Assembly: GCF_033283405.1 (NCBI RefSeq)
Contig: NZ_JAWMQR010000002.1
Span: 682,001 to 746,000 of the forward strand
Origin: Halioxenophilus sp033283405
Lineage (GTDB): Bacteria > Pseudomonadota > Gammaproteobacteria > Pseudomonadales > Cellvibrionaceae
Length of the DNA: 64,000 nt
Direction: 5' to 3'
Part shown: in pieces, positions 25,689 to 33,669 of the stretch
How the letters are laid out: every line of letters begins with the position of its first letter
Position numbering within the stretch: the first letter of the stretch is position 1
Notes under the pieces: generated by a model
Database searches by the model: none
Seen by the model: the letters and a program-made list of their open reading frames with translations, nothing else
Told to the model about the DNA's origin: nothing
Made by a program: the position numbers and the translations under genes

Positions 25689-27416
25689 ATGTCCAGCCGC
25701 CTGAAAGTCAGCCACGGGCAACACTCAGAACCCGGTCGAAAAGCCGCCAATCAGGATTTTTGTGGCTATCGCAATCCCGCTGGCAGTGCCGAACAGCTTA
25801 AAGGCGCCGTCTTCGCCATCGCCGATGGCATCAGCTCCAGCCCCGTCAGCCAGCAGGCCAGCGAAACCGCCGTTAAGTCCTTTCTGGGTGACTACTACTG
25901 CACCTCCGACGCCTGGACGGTAAAGCGCTCCGCCGAGCGGGTGTTGAAATCGATCAACTCCTGGCTGTTTGCCCAGTCCCGCCAGGGGGAGTCTCGCTTC
26001 GACCCGGACAAGGGCTACGTCACCACCTTCAGCGCCATCATCTTTAAAGGCGATAAAGCCCATCTGCTGCATGTCGGCGACAGCCGTATCTACCGCATCC
26101 GCGCCGGCACCCTGGAACAGCTCACCATCGACCACCGCCTGTACGTGGCCGAGAGCCAGAGCTACCTGAGCCGGGCCCTGGGTGCCGCCGAGAGCCTGGA
26201 GTTGGACTACCGCTGTTTTAACCTGCAGGCCGGCGATCTGTTTCTGCTGGCCACCGATGGCGTTTACGAACACCTCTCGCCCAACCAGATACTCAACAGC
26301 CTGCACAACCCCAGCACCAGCCTCCACCAGGTGAGCCAGAAGCTGGTGGAGCAGGCCCATCAACAGGGCAGCGAAGATAACCTCAGCCTGCAGATCATCC
26401 GCGTGGAGGAGATCCCGCAGAGCGGCTCGGCCCTGCTGCAGGAACAGTTGCAGTCACTGCCCATGCCGCCGGAGTTGGCCGCCGGGCAATCCCTCGATGG
26501 CTATAAAATCGTACGGCCGATCAACATCACCAGCCGCAGCCACTGCTATCTGGCGGTGGATGAAACCAGCGGCAGTAGCGTGGTGCTTAAGGTTCCCGCC
26601 CAGGAGCAGCGCGACGACCGCATCTACCTGGAACGCTTTTTAATGGAGGAGTGGATCGCTCGGCGGGTCAATAATCTGCATGTGGTAAAGGCGGCCCCGG
26701 CCGCACGGGAGCGCCACTACCTCTATACAGTTACGGAGTTTATTGAGGGGCAGACCCTCAGCCAGTGGCTGCTCGACCACCCCAAGCCCGACCTCACCAG
26801 CGTGCGCAATCTGATTGAGCAGATCGGCCGCGGGTTGATGGCCTTCCACCGGCTGGACATGCTGCACCAGGATATAAAACCGGACAACGTGCTCATCGAC
26901 CAGCACGGCACCGCCAAAATTATCGACTTCGGCTCCACCTATGTCGCCGGCATTGAGGAGAGCGAGTACGGCCAGCTGCAGCCCAATCTGCTCGGCACCG
27001 CCCTCTACACCGCACCGGAGTACTTTTTGGGGGATATGGGCAGCGAGCGCTCCGATATTTTTGCCCTGGGGGTACTCACCTACCACCTGCTCTGCGGCCA
27101 GTTCCCCTACGGCACCCAGGTGGCCAAGGCGCGCACGCCAAGTGCGCAAAAGCGCCTGAGCTACCAGTCGCTACTGCATGAAGAGCGGGAGATACCCGCC
27201 TGGGTGGATGCCGCCATCAAGAAGGCGGTGCACCCCAACCCCTACCGCCGCTACCAGGAGGTGGCGGAATTTCTGCGCGACCTGCAAAAGCCCAACCCGG
27301 AATTTTTAGCCCAGCAACGGCCCCCCTTTATCGAGCGCAACCCAACGCTCTTCTGGCAGTGCGTCAGCGGTGTACTGCTGGCGGTGGTGATTGTTCAGTT
27401 CGCCCTCTACCGCTGA
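25689..27416 (+). CDS. bifunctional PP2C phosphatase / Ser-Thr kinase, membrane anchored
   Basis: 575 residues. N-terminal PP2C domain (about 1-240): NQDFCGY, FAIADGISS, LLHVGDSRIYRIRAG and LLATDGVYEHLS give the metal-binding Asp set, and GSEDNLSL closes it. Then a Hanks-type kinase (about 265-535): VVLKVP for the ATP lysine, MLHQDIKPDNVLID for the catalytic loop (HQD in place of HRD), IIDFGSTYV for DFG, and TALYTAPEY for the activation segment end. One C-terminal membrane span (about 552-572) is followed by R. It sits 57 bases after nirC, and proteins of this type are often seen in nitrate/nitrite assimilation clusters, but I know of no established target. Substrate unknown. Confidence 0.87.
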   Translation: MSSRLKVSHGQHSEPGRKAANQDFCGYRNPAGSAEQLKGAVFAIADGISSSPVSQQASETAVKSFLGDYYCTSDAWTVKRSAERVLKSINSWLFAQSRQGESRFDPDKGYVTTFSAIIFKGDKAHLLHVGDSRIYRIRAGTLEQLTIDHRLYVAESQSYLSRALGAAESLELDYRCFNLQAGDLFLLATDGVYEHLSPNQILNSLHNPSTSLHQVSQKLVEQAHQQGSEDNLSLQIIRVEEIPQSGSALLQEQLQSLPMPPELAAGQSLDGYKIVRPINITSRSHCYLAVDETSGSSVVLKVPAQEQRDDRIYLERFLMEEWIARRVNNLHVVKAAPAARERHYLYTVTEFIEGQTLSQWLLDHPKPDLTSVRNLIEQIGRGLMAFHRLDMLHQDIKPDNVLIDQHGTAKIIDFGSTYVAGIEESEYGQLQPNLLGTALYTAPEYFLGDMGSERSDIFALGVLTYHLLCGQFPYGTQVAKARTPSAQKRLSYQSLLHEEREIPAWVDAAIKKAVHPNPYRRYQEVAEFLRDLQKPNPEFLAQQRPPFIERNPTLFWQCVSGVLLAVVIVQFALYR

Positions 27417-27453
27417 ATACTGGCCAACCAAACCGACCCGCACCACCCACCTG

Positions 27454-27499
27454 GCAAGCAACTTTCCACCCGCTCGCAGCAATCGGAAAGTCAGCTTGC
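27454..27499. promoter_or_regulatory. upstream activator-type inverted repeat for hupSL
   Basis: Left arm GCAAGCAACTTTCC (27454-27467), right arm GGAAAGTCAGCTTGC (27485-27499). It lies 66 bases before the sigma-54 promoter of hupS, a normal distance for an enhancer site. The left arm with its flanking TGGCAAGCAACTTT recurs before hupD at 31719. Confidence 0.6.
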
Positions 27500-27564
27500 A
27501 ATTTATGGCCGACATCCTCTCCCTGAAATAGCTAACCACCTGAAATTTAACAACTAATTTCATT

Positions 27565-27580
27565 CGGCACAGCTTTTGCC
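27565..27580 (+). promoter_or_regulatory. sigma-54 type -24/-12 promoter for hupSL
   Basis: CGGCACAGCTTTTGCC: GG (27566-27567) and GC (27578-27579) are ten bases apart, with GGCAC and TTGC as in the consensus. A start near 27591 gives a leader of about 90 bases before hupS. It fits the NtrC-family activator gene at 40345. Confidence 0.65.
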
Positions 27581-27682
27581 CTCGCCCGCCAACAATTGGC
27601 GCCGAGTTCCACGCCAGAAAAACTACGATAACAGCCTTACCGGTGGTCAGGGAGTGTCCTACCAGAACGGAGGAGTAAGATC

Positions 27683-28756
27683 ATGATTGAAACCTTCTAC
27701 GATGTTATGCGCCGGCAGGGGATCTCCCGTCGCAGCCTGGTTAAATTTTGCAGCCTGACGGCCTCGGCCCTGGGCTTAAGCCCGGCCCTGGTACCGCGCA
27801 TAGTGCACGCCATGGAGACCAAACCGCGCATTCCCGTGCTCTGGTTACACGGCCTGGAGTGCACCTGCTGTTCGGAGTCCTTCATCCGCTCCGGCCACCC
27901 CCTGGCCAAAGATGTGATTCTGTCGATGATCTCCCTCGATTACGACGACACCATCATGGCTGCCGCCGGCCACCAGGCGGAAGCGATCATCGAAGAGACC
28001 ATCGAAAAGTACGACGGCAACTTTATTCTGGCGGTCGAGGGCAACCCACCGCTCAATGAAGACGGCATGTTCTGCATCATCGGCGGCAAGCCGTTTACCG
28101 AACAGCTGCTCAACGCCGCCGAACACTGCAAGGCGATTATCTCCTGGGGCTCCTGTGCCTCCTGGGGTTGTGTCCAGGCCGCCCGCCCCAACCCCACCCA
28201 GGCGACACCGATTCACAAGGTGCCGGGCATGCCCAACAAGCCAATCATCAAAGTGCCCGGCTGCCCACCCATTGCCGAGGTGATGACCGCAGTTATCACC
28301 TACATCCTCACCTTTGAAGAGTTTCCCGAGCTGGACCGTCAGGGCCGCCCGAAAATGTTCTACAGCCAGCGGGTGCACGACAAGTGCTATCGCCGGCCGC
28401 ACTTTGATGCCGGCCAGTTTGTGGAAGATTTCGACGACGACGGCGCCCGCAAAGGCTACTGCCTCTACAAGATGGGCTGTAAGGGGCCAACCACCTACAA
28501 CGCCTGCTCCACCGTGCGTTGGAACGGCGGCCTCTCCTTCCCGATTCAGGCCGGCCACCCCTGTATTGGCTGCTCGGAAGATGGTTTCTGGGACAAGGGC
28601 TCCTTCTACCAGCACACCACCGACACCCACCAGTTCGGTATTGAAGCCAACGCCGATAAGGTCGGCGCCACGGCCGCCACCATCGTCGGTGGTGCCATCG
28701 CCGCCCACGCCGCTGTTAGCGCACTGAAGAGTGCCCGCAAGAAAGGAGGTGAATAA
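27683..28756 (+). CDS. hupS: uptake [NiFe]-hydrogenase small subunit, O2-tolerant type
   Basis: 357 residues. A Tat signal (SRRSLVKF, RR at 16-17) exports the folded dimer. The proximal cluster region has six Cys: C60, C62 and C63 (ECTCCSES), C158 and C163 (GSCASWGCVQ) and C194 (PGCPP). The two additional Cys (62, 163) are the mark of the [4Fe-3S] cluster of O2-tolerant group 1d enzymes. Further cluster ligands are in HDKCYRRPHF, YKMGCKGPTTYNACS and HPCIGCSEDGFW. A C-terminal hydrophobic stretch (about 325-345) anchors it to the membrane. The ATG has GGAGGAG upstream. H2 oxidation at the periplasmic face, with electrons passed to HupC, is inferred from the family. Confidence 0.97.
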   Translation: MIETFYDVMRRQGISRRSLVKFCSLTASALGLSPALVPRIVHAMETKPRIPVLWLHGLECTCCSESFIRSGHPLAKDVILSMISLDYDDTIMAAAGHQAEAIIEETIEKYDGNFILAVEGNPPLNEDGMFCIIGGKPFTEQLLNAAEHCKAIISWGSCASWGCVQAARPNPTQATPIHKVPGMPNKPIIKVPGCPPIAEVMTAVITYILTFEEFPELDRQGRPKMFYSQRVHDKCYRRPHFDAGQFVEDFDDDGARKGYCLYKMGCKGPTTYNACSTVRWNGGLSFPIQAGHPCIGCSEDGFWDKGSFYQHTTDTHQFGIEANADKVGATAATIVGGAIAAHAAVSALKSARKKGGE

Positions 28757-28758
28757 CC

Positions 28759-30558
28759 ATGAGCACCATTACCACTCCCACCGGTTTCACCATGGACAAC
28801 AGCGGTCAGCGGGTTGTCATCGACCCGGTTACCCGCATCGAAGGCCACATGCGCTGTGAAGTGAACATCGATGACAACAACTTCATCCGCAATGCGGTCT
28901 CCACCGGCACCATGTGGCGCGGCCTGGAGGTGATTCTCAAGGGCCGCGACCCGCGCGACGCCTGGGCCTTTGTGCAGCGCATCTGTGGCGTCTGTACCGG
29001 GACCCACGCGCTCACCTCGGTGCGCTGTGTGGAAGATGCCCTGGGCATTATGATTCCCGAGAACGCCAACTCCATCCGCAACATCATGCAGCTCACCCTG
29101 CAGGCGCACGACCACCTGGTGCACTTCTACCACCTGCACGCCCTCGATTGGGTGAACCCGGTCAACGCCCTCAAGGCCGACCCGAAAGCGACCTCGGCCC
29201 TGCAGCAGAGCGTATCGCCCAACCACCCGAAATCGTCGCCCGGTTACTTCCGCGACGTGCAGAACCGACTCAAGAAATTTGTCGAAAGCGGCCAGCTCGG
29301 CCCCTTTAAAAACGGCTACTGGAGCAACCCCGCCTACCTGCTGCCGCCGGAAGCGGACCTGATGGCGGTAACTCACTACCTGGAGGCGCTCGACTTCCAG
29401 AAAGAGATTATGAAAATCCGCACCATCATGGGCGGCAAGGACCCACACCCCAACTGGATGGTGGGGGGCGTGCCTTGTGCCATCAATCTCGATGGCGATA
29501 TGGCCGCCGGTGCACCGTTGAACATGGTCAACCTGAACCTGATCTCGTCGATCATCGATCAGACCCGCGAGTTTATTAAAAACGTCTACATCCCCGATAT
29601 TCTCGCGGTCGGTCAGTTCTACAAAGGCTGGCTCTACGGCGGCGGTCTGTCGGGTATTAACGTGATGTCCTACGGTGATATCCCCGACAAGGCCAACGAC
29701 TACTCCGCCAGCAACCTGATGATGCCGCATGGAGCCATCATCAACGGCAAACTGGAAGAGGTGCACCCCATCGACCTGCGCAACCCGGACGAGATTCAGG
29801 AGTTTGTACCTCACTCCTGGTACAAGTACGAGGACGAGGCCAAAGGCCTGCATCCCTGGGACGGCGTCACCGACCCGCACTACGAGCTGGGCCCCAACGC
29901 CAAGGGCAGCCGCACCAATATTCAGGAGCTGGACGAAAGCGCCAAGTACTCCTGGATCAAGGCGCCGCGCTGGAAAGGCCACGCCATGGAGGTGGGCCCA
30001 CTGGCCCGTTACGTGGTGGGCTACGCCTCCGGTCACGAGGCCATCACCGAGCAGATCAACTTCGTGCTGAAGACCCTCGACATTCCGTTGAGCGCGCTCT
30101 TCTCCACTCTCGGCCGCACCGCCGCCCGAGCCCTGGAGGCCGACTGGGCCGCCGACCAGATGCGTTACTTCATGGATAAGATGCTGGCCAACATCAAAGC
30201 CGGCGATACCGCCACCGCCAACACCACCAATTGGGACCCGGCCACCTGGCCAAAAGAGGCCAAGGGCGTGGGCTTTACCGAGGCGCCGCGCGGAGCCCTG
30301 GGCCACTGGATTCGCATCAAAGATACCAAGATCGACAACTACCAGTGCGTGGTGCCCACCACCTGGAACGGCTCACCGCGCGACAGCAAGGGCGGCATCG
30401 GTGCCTTTGAAGCCTCGCTGATGAACACCAAGGTGGAGCGCAAAGAGGAGCCGGTTGAGATTCTGCGCACGCTGCACAGTTTCGATCCCTGTCTGGCCTG
30501 TTCCACCCACGTGATGAGTGAAGATGGCCAGGAGCTGGCCACGGTGAAGGTGCGCTAA
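28759..30558 (+). CDS. hupL: uptake [NiFe]-hydrogenase large subunit
   Basis: 599 residues, full length. The NiFe site ligands are RICGVCTGTH (C76, C79) and DPCLACSTH (C578, C581). The C-terminal 15 residues after H584 (starting VMSEDG) are the extension removed by the HupD protease once nickel is in place. It starts two bases after the hupS stop region, with an AAGGAGG site inside the end of hupS. It forms the H2-splitting subunit and is carried to the periplasm by the Tat signal of HupS. Nothing in the sequence suggests a defect. Confidence 0.97.
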   Translation: MSTITTPTGFTMDNSGQRVVIDPVTRIEGHMRCEVNIDDNNFIRNAVSTGTMWRGLEVILKGRDPRDAWAFVQRICGVCTGTHALTSVRCVEDALGIMIPENANSIRNIMQLTLQAHDHLVHFYHLHALDWVNPVNALKADPKATSALQQSVSPNHPKSSPGYFRDVQNRLKKFVESGQLGPFKNGYWSNPAYLLPPEADLMAVTHYLEALDFQKEIMKIRTIMGGKDPHPNWMVGGVPCAINLDGDMAAGAPLNMVNLNLISSIIDQTREFIKNVYIPDILAVGQFYKGWLYGGGLSGINVMSYGDIPDKANDYSASNLMMPHGAIINGKLEEVHPIDLRNPDEIQEFVPHSWYKYEDEAKGLHPWDGVTDPHYELGPNAKGSRTNIQELDESAKYSWIKAPRWKGHAMEVGPLARYVVGYASGHEAITEQINFVLKTLDIPLSALFSTLGRTAARALEADWAADQMRYFMDKMLANIKAGDTATANTTNWDPATWPKEAKGVGFTEAPRGALGHWIRIKDTKIDNYQCVVPTTWNGSPRDSKGGIGAFEASLMNTKVERKEEPVEILRTLHSFDPCLACSTHVMSEDGQELATVKVR

Positions 30559-30572
30559 TGAGGAGTTTAACG

Positions 30573-30788
30573 ATGAAAACAATCGCGAAGATTACCGCCC
30601 TGGCGCTGCTGCCTGGGGTGGCCATGGCCCACTCCGGCGCCCACGCGCCCGGACTGCTGCCCAACCTGCAACACCTGCTAACCCAGCCGGACCACTGGCT
30701 GCTGTTGCTGGCGTTTACCGCCCCCATCGTCCTGTTTGCCGCCACTCGCAAAAGCCGGCCAGCCAAACGGGTAACACTGCGCAAATAA
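30573..30788 (+). CDS. mini-HupE-like single-span protein
   Basis: 71 residues. Signal peptide MKTIAKITALALLPGVAMA with cleavage predicted before H20, so the mature protein starts HSGAHAPG. Then H34-LLTQP-DH (34-41) matches the HX5DH motif of the first helix of HupE/UreJ nickel permeases, followed by one membrane span (about 42-57) and a basic tail. Real HupE has about 190 residues and six or more spans, so only the first section is present. AGGAG lies seven bases before the ATG at 30573; an earlier ATG at 30558 overlaps the hupL stop but lacks its own site. It lies between hupL and hupC. A nickel-handling or subunit-stabilising role is inference. Confidence 0.7.
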   Translation: MKTIAKITALALLPGVAMAHSGAHAPGLLPNLQHLLTQPDHWLLLLAFTAPIVLFAATRKSRPAKRVTLRK

Positions 30789-30801
30789 CGGGAGGCTGAA
30801 C

Positions 30802-31485
30802 ATGGCCACAACCACCAAACAGACGGCGGTTTACGTTTACGAAGCGCCGGTACGCCTGTGGCACTGGGTGAACGCACTGTGCATTGTTGTGCTGGGCGTT
30901 ACCGGTTACCTGATTGCCAACCCGCTGCCCACCCTGCCGGGTGAAGCCAGCGATCACTTTGTCATGGGCTACGTCCGCTTTGCCCACTTTGCCGCGGCCT
31001 ATATCTTTGTGATTGGCTTTATCGGCCGGGTTTACTGGTCGTTTGTTGGCAACCAGTACTCGCGGGAGATATTCCATTTCCCCATCTTTAAGCCCAGCTA
31101 CTGGCGGGAGCTGCTGCACGAGGTGCGCTGGTACGCCTTTTTAGCCAAGGAGCCGAAAAAGTACGTCGGCCACAACCCGCTGGCGACCATCTTTATGGTG
31201 GCCATCATAGTCGTGGGCAGCGTGGTGATGATCTTCACCGGTTTCGCCCTCTATGCCGAGCAGGCCGGGCCCGGCAGCTGGCAGGACAGCCTGTTTGGCT
31301 GGGTGATCCCGCTGCTCGGCCAGAGCCAGGATGTGCGCATGTGGCACCACTGGGGGCTGTGGGTGATCACCGTGTTTGTCATGCTGCACATCTACGCCGC
31401 CGTGCGCGAAGATATTATGTCGCGCCAAAGCCTGGTCAGTACCATGATCAGCGGCTGGCGCATGTTTAAGGATGACCGCGACTGA
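30802..31485 (+). CDS. hupC: hydrogenase cytochrome b subunit
   Basis: 227 residues with four membrane spans and His ligands for two b haems (VRLWHWVNA in span 1, VRFAHFAAAYIF in span 2, MWHHWGLWVI and FVMLHIYAAVRED in span 4). HyaC/HupC anchors the HupSL dimer and passes its electrons to the quinone pool. GGAGG precedes the ATG. It is followed by a strong hairpin and a 680-base gap before the accessory genes. Confidence 0.95.
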   Translation: MATTTKQTAVYVYEAPVRLWHWVNALCIVVLGVTGYLIANPLPTLPGEASDHFVMGYVRFAHFAAAYIFVIGFIGRVYWSFVGNQYSREIFHFPIFKPSYWRELLHEVRWYAFLAKEPKKYVGHNPLATIFMVAIIVVGSVVMIFTGFALYAEQAGPGSWQDSLFGWVIPLLGQSQDVRMWHHWGLWVITVFVMLHIYAAVREDIMSRQSLVSTMISGWRMFKDDRD

Positions 31486-31494
31486 ACCGCCCTT

Positions 31495-31524
31495 GGCAGC
31501 CGGGTGCGCCAACACCCGGTTGCC
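31495..31524. other. strong hairpin after hupC
   Basis: GGCAGCCGGGTG and CACCCGGTTGCC pair over 12 positions with one G-T, loop cgccaa. No T run follows on either strand, so it is not a classical terminator. It could stabilise the hupSLC message or cause partial termination. Confidence 0.5.
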
Positions 31525-31719
31525 ATACCCTCCTTCTGCGCTTGCCCCCAAACTGTTTCCACCAAATGTTTCCCCCACCGGTCCTACTCGCCACGCCTGG
31601 CGGCCCCTTCTAGCTGGCGGCCCTACCAATTTCATTGGTCTGGCTAGCTCATTGGCCTGGCTGCAAAAGCCACCGGATAAACCATTTTCAGCGCTTGATC
31701 GGCCAACGGTGTAACAAGT

Positions 31720-31774
31720 GGCAAGCAACTTTTCACTTTCTCATTACCGGCGATAAATGTGAAAAGTTTGTTTT
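31720..31774. promoter_or_regulatory. second copy of the hup inverted repeat
   Basis: Left arm GCAAGCAACTTTTCAC (31721-31736), right arm GTGAAAAGTTTGTTT (31759-31773). The left arm shares TGGCAAGCAACTTT exactly with the hupS repeat. It lies 390 bases before hupD, in front of a weak sigma-54 match. Confidence 0.55.
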
Positions 31775-32165
31775 CAATCAAATGGCAGGCTTGCGACCGC
31801 ACTCGTCCCTTCTGTAAAGTCACCCGCTCATCGCCGCCCGGCAACCAAGAAAATTGTTGGTCCTCAGGCAGCGATATCGCCTGTGGCGGTTACTCAGGTA
31901 ACAGCCTATCAGGCACGTAGAAATATTCAGGGAATAGCGATACCAATAATAAAAAGGGTGGGCCAAGTCGCCGAAACCCAAAATAACAGCAGTAAATATC
32001 CAAGCAGACCAGTGACGGTCACTTCTCCTTTAGCAAAGCAAAATTGATAGGCAGTTGATAACCCACCCCGGAATCAGGGTGGTCGGTATCCCCTTGTCTG
32101 TCCGTTGGCCGCAACCGGGTTGCCGGCTTTAAAAACCACAACACTTTGCTTTGGGGGAATTCGCA

Positions 32166-32888
32166 GTGAGCTCCAATCGAGCCGACCATAATGTGCTGAT
32201 TTTAGGCATTGGCAACCTGCTTTGGGCCGATGAGGGCTTCGGCGTGCGCGCAGTGGAAACCCTCAACAGCCTCTACCACTTCCCAAGCCAAGTGCAGCTG
32301 CTCGATGGCGGCACCCAGGGCATCTATCTCGTTCAATACATCCGCGACGCCGATATTTTGGTGGTGTTCGATGCCGTCGATTACGGCCTGCCCGGCGGTA
32401 CCCTCAAGCTGGTGGAGGGCGACCAGGTGCCTAAATTTCTGGGCGCCAAAAAGGTGAGCCTGCACCAAACCGGTTTCCAGGAGGTGCTGGCCATGGCCGA
32501 GATGCTGGGCGACTACCCCAAGCACCTGCTGTTGGTCGGTGTGCAACCGGAACAGTTGGAAGATTACGGCGGCAGTCTCAGCGACAACGTCAAAGCCCAA
32601 CTCACCCCCGCCTTGCAGGCAGCGCTCGACTACCTGGCCGGCTTTGATATTCACGGCCAGCTGCGCGCCGAACCGCTGCTTGCCGACACCGACGCCGCCG
32701 GCGCCATTGCCAGCATGCATCTCTACGAACAGGAGCGCCCCTCGGCCGAGGCCGCCTGTCGCGCCGGCGATGGCCGGGTGCTCAACTCCCCCGATTTCCA
32801 GGTGGGCTACCGCGCAGTCGACATCGACGGCATCAGCGTTGCCCTGGATCAACACCTCGACAGTTATCGCAAAACGGAGCAGAGCTAA
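32166..32888 (+). CDS. hupD: hydrogenase maturation endopeptidase
   Basis: About 240 residues. It cleaves the C-terminal extension of HupL after nickel insertion. The family's nickel-sensing residues are visible: E in WADEGFGV, D in VFDAVDYG and H in VSLHQTGF, in an opening LILGIGNLLWADEG. The tail after about residue 165 is longer than in most HyaD/HupD proteins and contains no motif I know. GTG at 32166 is preceded by GGGGGA; a TTG at 32151 is less likely. One base separates it from hupF. Confidence 0.93.
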   Translation: MSSNRADHNVLILGIGNLLWADEGFGVRAVETLNSLYHFPSQVQLLDGGTQGIYLVQYIRDADILVVFDAVDYGLPGGTLKLVEGDQVPKFLGAKKVSLHQTGFQEVLAMAEMLGDYPKHLLLVGVQPEQLEDYGGSLSDNVKAQLTPALQAALDYLAGFDIHGQLRAEPLLADTDAAGAIASMHLYEQERPSAEAACRAGDGRVLNSPDFQVGYRAVDIDGISVALDQHLDSYRKTEQS

Positions 32889-32889
32889 G

Positions 32890-33201
32890 GTGTGTATTGG
32901 TATCCCCATGCAGGTGTTGGAGGCCTATGCCGAAGCCAGCCTCTGCACCACCCCCAACGGCGAACTGGTCACCATCGACACCCTGTTGGTTGGCCCGCAG
33001 CAGCCCGGCAACTGGCTGCTCACCTTTTTAAATACCGCGCGCGAACAGATTGAGGCCGAGCAGGCGGAAAAAATATTGGCGGCACTCATCGGTTTGCAAA
33101 ACGCCATTGCCGGCGACAGCTTCGAACACCTGTTTGCCGACCTCATCGACCGCGAACCTCAACTGCCGGAATTTCTGCGCACCAGCGAGAGCAAGGATTA
33201 A
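32890..33201 (+). CDS. hupF: HypC-family hydrogenase chaperone
   Basis: 103 residues, GTG start. It opens with MCIGIPMQVLEAYAEASLC, the HypC/HupF pattern with the essential Cys at residue 2, and has the longer C-terminal tail of HupF. HupF is thought to stabilise HupL under oxygen during maturation, beside the general chaperone HypC, of which a separate gene lies at 37869. One base after the hupD stop, five before hupG. Confidence 0.9.
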   Translation: MCIGIPMQVLEAYAEASLCTTPNGELVTIDTLLVGPQQPGNWLLTFLNTAREQIEAEQAEKILAALIGLQNAIAGDSFEHLFADLIDREPQLPEFLRTSESKD

Positions 33202-33206
33202 AAACT

Positions 33207-33638
33207 ATGGCCACTGCAACCGAAGCCACCACCGCCGTCCACATTGAGAGCCCCATTTTGCGCGCCATGGTCGCCAGGCACGGCATTGCCGTGCTTGACC
33301 AAACCAACCTGGACGACTTTCTCGGCCAAAACCCCATGGCCGTGCTCTTTTTTGCCGAAGACCCAAAGCGCTACCCAGAGAGCGCCGATGTCGCCATGGT
33401 GCTGCCGGAGCTGGTCCGGGCCATTCCCGAGCTAACCGCCGGCTTGGTGGGCGAACAGGACCAGCTGGCCCTGCAGCAACGCTACCCATTCACCACCTGG
33501 CCCACCCTCGCCTTTTTTAAAGAGGGCAATTATCGCGGCGCCATCAGCCACATCCAAAATTGGCAGGACTACCTGGAGCAGATTAACGAGCTCTACTCCG
33601 ACGACACACTGCCCACTATTCCCGTGGTCAACCTGTAA
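33207..33638 (+). CDS. hupG: hydrogenase small-subunit maturation protein HupG/HyaE
   Basis: 143 residues with a thioredoxin-like fold without the CxxC pair (AVLFFAEDPKRYPESADVAM, TTWPTLAFFKEGNYRGAISH). HyaE-type proteins act as Tat proofreading chaperones for the small subunit. Its place between hupF and hupH follows the usual order. The start ATG at 33207 follows AAGGATTAAAA. Confidence 0.88.
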   Translation: MATATEATTAVHIESPILRAMVARHGIAVLDQTNLDDFLGQNPMAVLFFAEDPKRYPESADVAMVLPELVRAIPELTAGLVGEQDQLALQQRYPFTTWPTLAFFKEGNYRGAISHIQNWQDYLEQINELYSDDTLPTIPVVNL

Positions 33639-33669
33639 CGCAGCGCATTAAAAAGAGAGAGATAAACAG

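Larger units (their letters stand above)
31486..32165. other. intergenic region inside the hydrogenase locus
   Basis: About 680 bases without a convincing gene. It holds a strong hairpin at 31495-31524, the second copy of the inverted repeat at 31720-31774, and a weak sigma-54-like GG-N10-GC match at 31867-31880 (GGCAGCGATATCGC). Just before hupD, TTGGCC ... TTGCC at 32104-32123 has the wrong spacing for sigma-54. Confidence 0.4.

Noticed and set aside
27417..27565. Classical HupR site TTG-N5-CAA upstream of hupS
   Set aside because: I searched by eye and found no copy; the inverted repeat at 27454 is the better candidate.
28606..30306. 566-residue open frame antisense to hupSL
   Set aside because: It lies opposite hupL, whose frame is certain. 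Long antisense frames are common in GC-rich genes with biased third positions, and the translation is low in complexity and matches nothing.
32104..32123. Sigma-54-like TTGGCC ... TTGCC just before hupD
   Set aside because: GG and GC are 13 bases apart instead of 10, so sigma-54 would not recognise it.
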